A stretch of DNA of 7,681 nucleotides from Acidobacteriota bacterium (GTDB taxonomy: Bacteria > Acidobacteriota > Terriglobia > Acidiferrales > UBA7541), in assembly GCA_003224515.1 (NCBI GenBank), contig QHZC01000278.1, positions 1 through 7,681 on the forward strand. The letters are read 5' to 3'. The translations under genes and the position numbers were made by a program. The notes beneath the pieces were generated by a model that was not told the origin of the DNA, made no database searches, and worked only from the letters and a program-made list of their open reading frames with translations. This document shows, piece after piece, positions 5,718 through 7,681 of the stretch. Positions within the stretch are counted from its first letter, which is position 1. Each line of letters starts with the position of its first letter.

Positions 5718-7301
5718 ATGACCATGATAAGAACAGCCCCGCCCAGGCCTTGGCTCGCTTGCGCTCTCAGTCGTAGGGTGTGTGCAGTGGCATTTCTCTT
5801 TGCTCCCAGCTCTGTCCTTTCCATGTACCAAATCTCTTCTAATGGGACACAGGCTAACAGAGCTGAAACGCACTCGGCAGAGGGGCTCGCGCTCGCAAAG
5901 GTTGGAAATCTTCAGTCGGCGGAAGCGGAGCTTCGCAAGGCGGTAGCTCTGGCGCCGGCTAACGCGGGCTTCCTCGAAGACTTGGCCACCGTTCTCGCAA
6001 TGGAAAAAAAGCTTGACGAGTCAACATCCTACTTCCAGCGAGCGCTGAAAATCGATCCGCGGGACTTGGTGGCTCGCCGGTACCTCGCGGCTAATCTTTG
6101 GCAGTTGCACCGTTACGCGGAGGCTCGGCAAAATCTTCGAATGCTTCTCAATGCAAATCCGGGCGATCCTCAGGCACTGCTGCTCCTTGGGATGGTCTCG
6201 GAGAACACCAGAGATTATGCCACGGCCGCCAAGACGCTCGGGTCCGTACCCGCATTGGTGCGCGCGCAACCGGAATCGATCGCCGCGCTTGCGAGGTCCT
6301 ACTATCACATCGGTGAAACCGAGAAAGCGCGAGCGTGGCTCAACGAACTACAGAACCACGCGGCCGGAGCCCCGGCTGCGTTGCTTGGAGTGCAGATCGC
6401 CGACGAGATGCAGGATTACAAAACAGCCGAGACGCTCTTGTCTTCCGTGGCGCCGCATTATTCCGATCAGACTGACCTGCGCTACCGGCTTGCCCTAGTG
6501 AAATTCCATGCGCAGCTGTTCGAGGAGAGCAGGCAAATTCTTCAGCAGCTCCTAGATGATGGTCACAAGACGAGTGAAGTAAACCGTTTGCTCGCATCGT
6601 GCTTTCGGGCTCAGAACCGGCACGAGGAAGCGATTCACGCCCTTCAAGAAGCCATCCAGCTCGATCCCGGCAGCGAGGCAAGCTATCTGGACTTAGCAAG
6701 CATCCTTCTTGCTCAAAAACGGATTTCTTCAGCTATGGAGCTTGCACAGAGAATGGCCAGAGCATTCCCGGATTCTTCCCGCGTTTTCGTCTCAAAAGGA
6801 TCGATTGAACTTGGCGCCAGTGACTTCACGGACGCTGTCAGCTCTTTCACTCGTGCCGCTCAACTCGAACCCACCAACTCGGACGCCACGATTGGGCTTG
6901 CAAGAGCGCAGGCCAATGCAGGGATGACGGAGCGAGCCAAAACAACTCTTGATATGGCCATCGGGCGGTTTCCTGAAATAGCGCGCTTTGAACTTGAACT
7001 GGGCCGAGTGCTGCTGAAAGAAGCCGAAACTGGCAACACAGGTGCCGAAGTCAGAGCTGAACAACTCCTCCATTCTGCCGTGGCGCACGATAACAAGCTC
7101 GCTGAGGCACATTACGAGCTTGGAGACCTTGCTCTCCGTCGGGGCCAAGCCGCCAGAGCACTGATACACCTGGAAAAAGCTGCAAAGCTGGCTCCATCAA
7201 GTGCCAAGACTCACTTTGCGTTGTCACGTGCCTATCGACAGCTGGGCCGAAAGCAGGAGGCAGCGAAGCAAGCAACTCTTTACGACAAATTGAAAGAATA
7301 G
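5718..7301 (+). CDS. Exported tetratricopeptide repeat protein
   Basis: This is a 527-residue protein. ATG at 5718 is preceded by GGAAGA (5706-5711) at a six-base spacing. The N-terminus has arginines followed by a hydrophobic stretch (about residues 12-35, WLACALSRRVCAVAFLFAPS), consistent with a signal peptide or signal anchor; the later Met36 would remove it. From about residue 50 to the end the protein is a nearly continuous array of 34-residue TPR units. Clear examples are ETHSAEGLALAKVGNLQSAE (50-69), FLEDLATVLAMEKKLDES (85-102), RLLASCFRAQNRHEEAIHAL (290-309) and AHYELGDLALRRGQAARALI (464-483), many ending in the canonical LDP/LAP turn. TPR arrays mediate protein-protein contacts; no enzyme domain is present. 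Ten bases after the TAG a CRTAC1/FG-GAP gene begins, so the two are almost certainly co-transcribed. This pairing is common in Acidobacteriota and Planctomycetota. The partner protein is the likely functional associate, though that is inference. Confidence 0.88.
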   Translation: MTMIRTAPPRPWLACALSRRVCAVAFLFAPSSVLSMYQISSNGTQANRAETHSAEGLALAKVGNLQSAEAELRKAVALAPANAGFLEDLATVLAMEKKLDESTSYFQRALKIDPRDLVARRYLAANLWQLHRYAEARQNLRMLLNANPGDPQALLLLGMVSENTRDYATAAKTLGSVPALVRAQPESIAALARSYYHIGETEKARAWLNELQNHAAGAPAALLGVQIADEMQDYKTAETLLSSVAPHYSDQTDLRYRLALVKFHAQLFEESRQILQQLLDDGHKTSEVNRLLASCFRAQNRHEEAIHALQEAIQLDPGSEASYLDLASILLAQKRISSAMELAQRMARAFPDSSRVFVSKGSIELGASDFTDAVSSFTRAAQLEPTNSDATIGLARAQANAGMTERAKTTLDMAIGRFPEIARFELELGRVLLKEAETGNTGAEVRAEQLLHSAVAHDNKLAEAHYELGDLALRRGQAARALIHLEKAAKLAPSSAKTHFALSRAYRQLGRKQEAAKQATLYDKLKE

Positions 7302-7303
7302 GA
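7300..7303 (+). promoter_or_regulatory. Ribosome binding site deciding the CRTAC1 start
   Basis: AGGA overlaps the stop codon of the TPR gene and lies eight bases before ATG at 7312; a GGTGG (7306-7310) follows closely. No comparable site precedes the in-frame ATG at 7396, whose upstream bases are a T-rich run coding for the hydrophobic signal segment. This favours the 7312 start. Confidence 0.55.
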
Positions 7304-7311
7304 ATGGTGGC

Positions 7312-7681
7312 ATGGGCCCGTCGCTTCGCCGATTGCACGATCCAACCAATAAGAAGTGCCGCCGCGCTCCGCGTCATCTGTTTTTTCTTTCTCTAATGGG
7401 ACTCTTTTCGTTTTCTCTGGCTCTTTTCCAGCATTCGCCGTCCTCGCCGCACAAGGAAATTTTTACCGATGTCACAGAACAGGCTCGTATTGCGTGGCAC
7501 CACTTCAGCGGGGAATCACCAGACCGCTTTTTGATTGAAACCATGGGCGGGGGTGTGGCGTTCCTGGATTTCGACGGTGACGGTTTCGACGACCTCTTTT
7601 TCGTGAACGGTGGGGAAACTCCTCGCGGCAAGAGTTCGTCTCCGGTTCGCAACGCGCTTTATCGCAATCTCGGAAATGGGG
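7312..7681 (+). CDS. CRTAC1/ASPIC-UnbV type FG-GAP repeat protein, N-terminal part
   Basis: The gene runs off the right edge; 123 residues are visible. From ATG at 7312 the protein has a positively charged N-terminus (RRLHDPTNKKCRRAPRH) and a hydrophobic core (LFFLSLMGLFSFSLALF, residues 23-39), a good signal peptide. An alternative start at Met29 (7396) would cut the charged part. The mature region begins with FTDVTEQARI, then the hallmark ETMGGGVAFLDFDGDGFDDL and FFVNG. The D86-x-D88-x-D90-G-x-x-D93 loop is a typical calcium-binding element of FG-GAP/VCBS blades, followed by the ALYRNLGNG blade ending. Homologues are usually 500-700 residues, with a beta-propeller and a C-terminal ASPIC/UnbV domain that is not visible here. 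It follows the TPR gene by ten bases and probably shares its transcript. Location is likely periplasmic or extracellular; the biochemical role of these proteins is not established. Confidence 0.88.
   Translation, partial: MGPSLRRLHDPTNKKCRRAPRHLFFLSLMGLFSFSLALFQHSPSSPHKEIFTDVTEQARIAWHHFSGESPDRFLIETMGGGVAFLDFDGDGFDDLFFVNGGETPRGKSSSPVRNALYRNLGNG

Noticed and set aside
1..7681. CRISPR array, tRNA, rRNA, insertion sequence ends or transposase
   Set aside because: Looked for on both strands by eye. No regularly spaced repeats, tRNA-like cloverleaf, rRNA signature, terminal inverted repeats or transposase motifs were recognised.

Overview
The window looks like chromosomal DNA from an acidobacterium (Acidobacteriota, probably Terriglobia). 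This rests on protein style rather than any marker gene: a subtilase carrying the QSTAAVL repeat followed by PKD and FTGTV-type Ig-like domains, a secreted TPR protein directly upstream of a CRTAC1/FG-GAP protein, a small PilZ protein, and a conserved hypothetical with the ending 'LVFDNFLQP...TNEWGEFRFEF'. No rRNA, tRNA, CRISPR array, transposase or phage gene was seen. Base composition is moderately GC-rich by eye.

Left part (1-4400), nearly all minus strand and nearly all damaged. At the left edge an unrecognised frame runs out of the window (1-283). It is preceded by a short remnant of a DUF72-type protein (368-472). Next comes a secreted S8 serine protease gene (489-2704), broken exactly where its catalytic histidine motif should be. 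Upstream of it, overlapping by ATGA, is a pseudo-receiver protein (2701-3560) whose C-terminal third lies in another frame. Further upstream are an unassigned 46-codon frame (3662-3802), a stretch without a convincing gene, and a broken small DUF3892-type gene (4166-4388).

Right part (4700-7681), plus strand and intact: a stand-alone PilZ protein (4706-5029), about 690 bases with no supported gene, then an exported TPR protein (5718-7301). Ten bases after its stop a CRTAC1/ASPIC-UnbV-type FG-GAP protein starts and runs off the right edge.

Functional reading: the pseudo-receiver gene and the protease look like one transcription unit, with translational coupling at the ATGA overlap. The TPR and CRTAC1 genes form a second unit whose products are probably both exported. 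The most notable observation is that the protease lesion lies in a perfect 9-bp-arm palindrome. Restoring four bases (CACG) would recreate the HGT motif and make the palindrome imperfect, which is the signature expected from quasipalindrome-templated mutation, or from a hairpin-induced sequencing or assembly error. Several independent frame breaks on one side of the window mean either local gene decay or poor sequence quality there; read-level data would decide.
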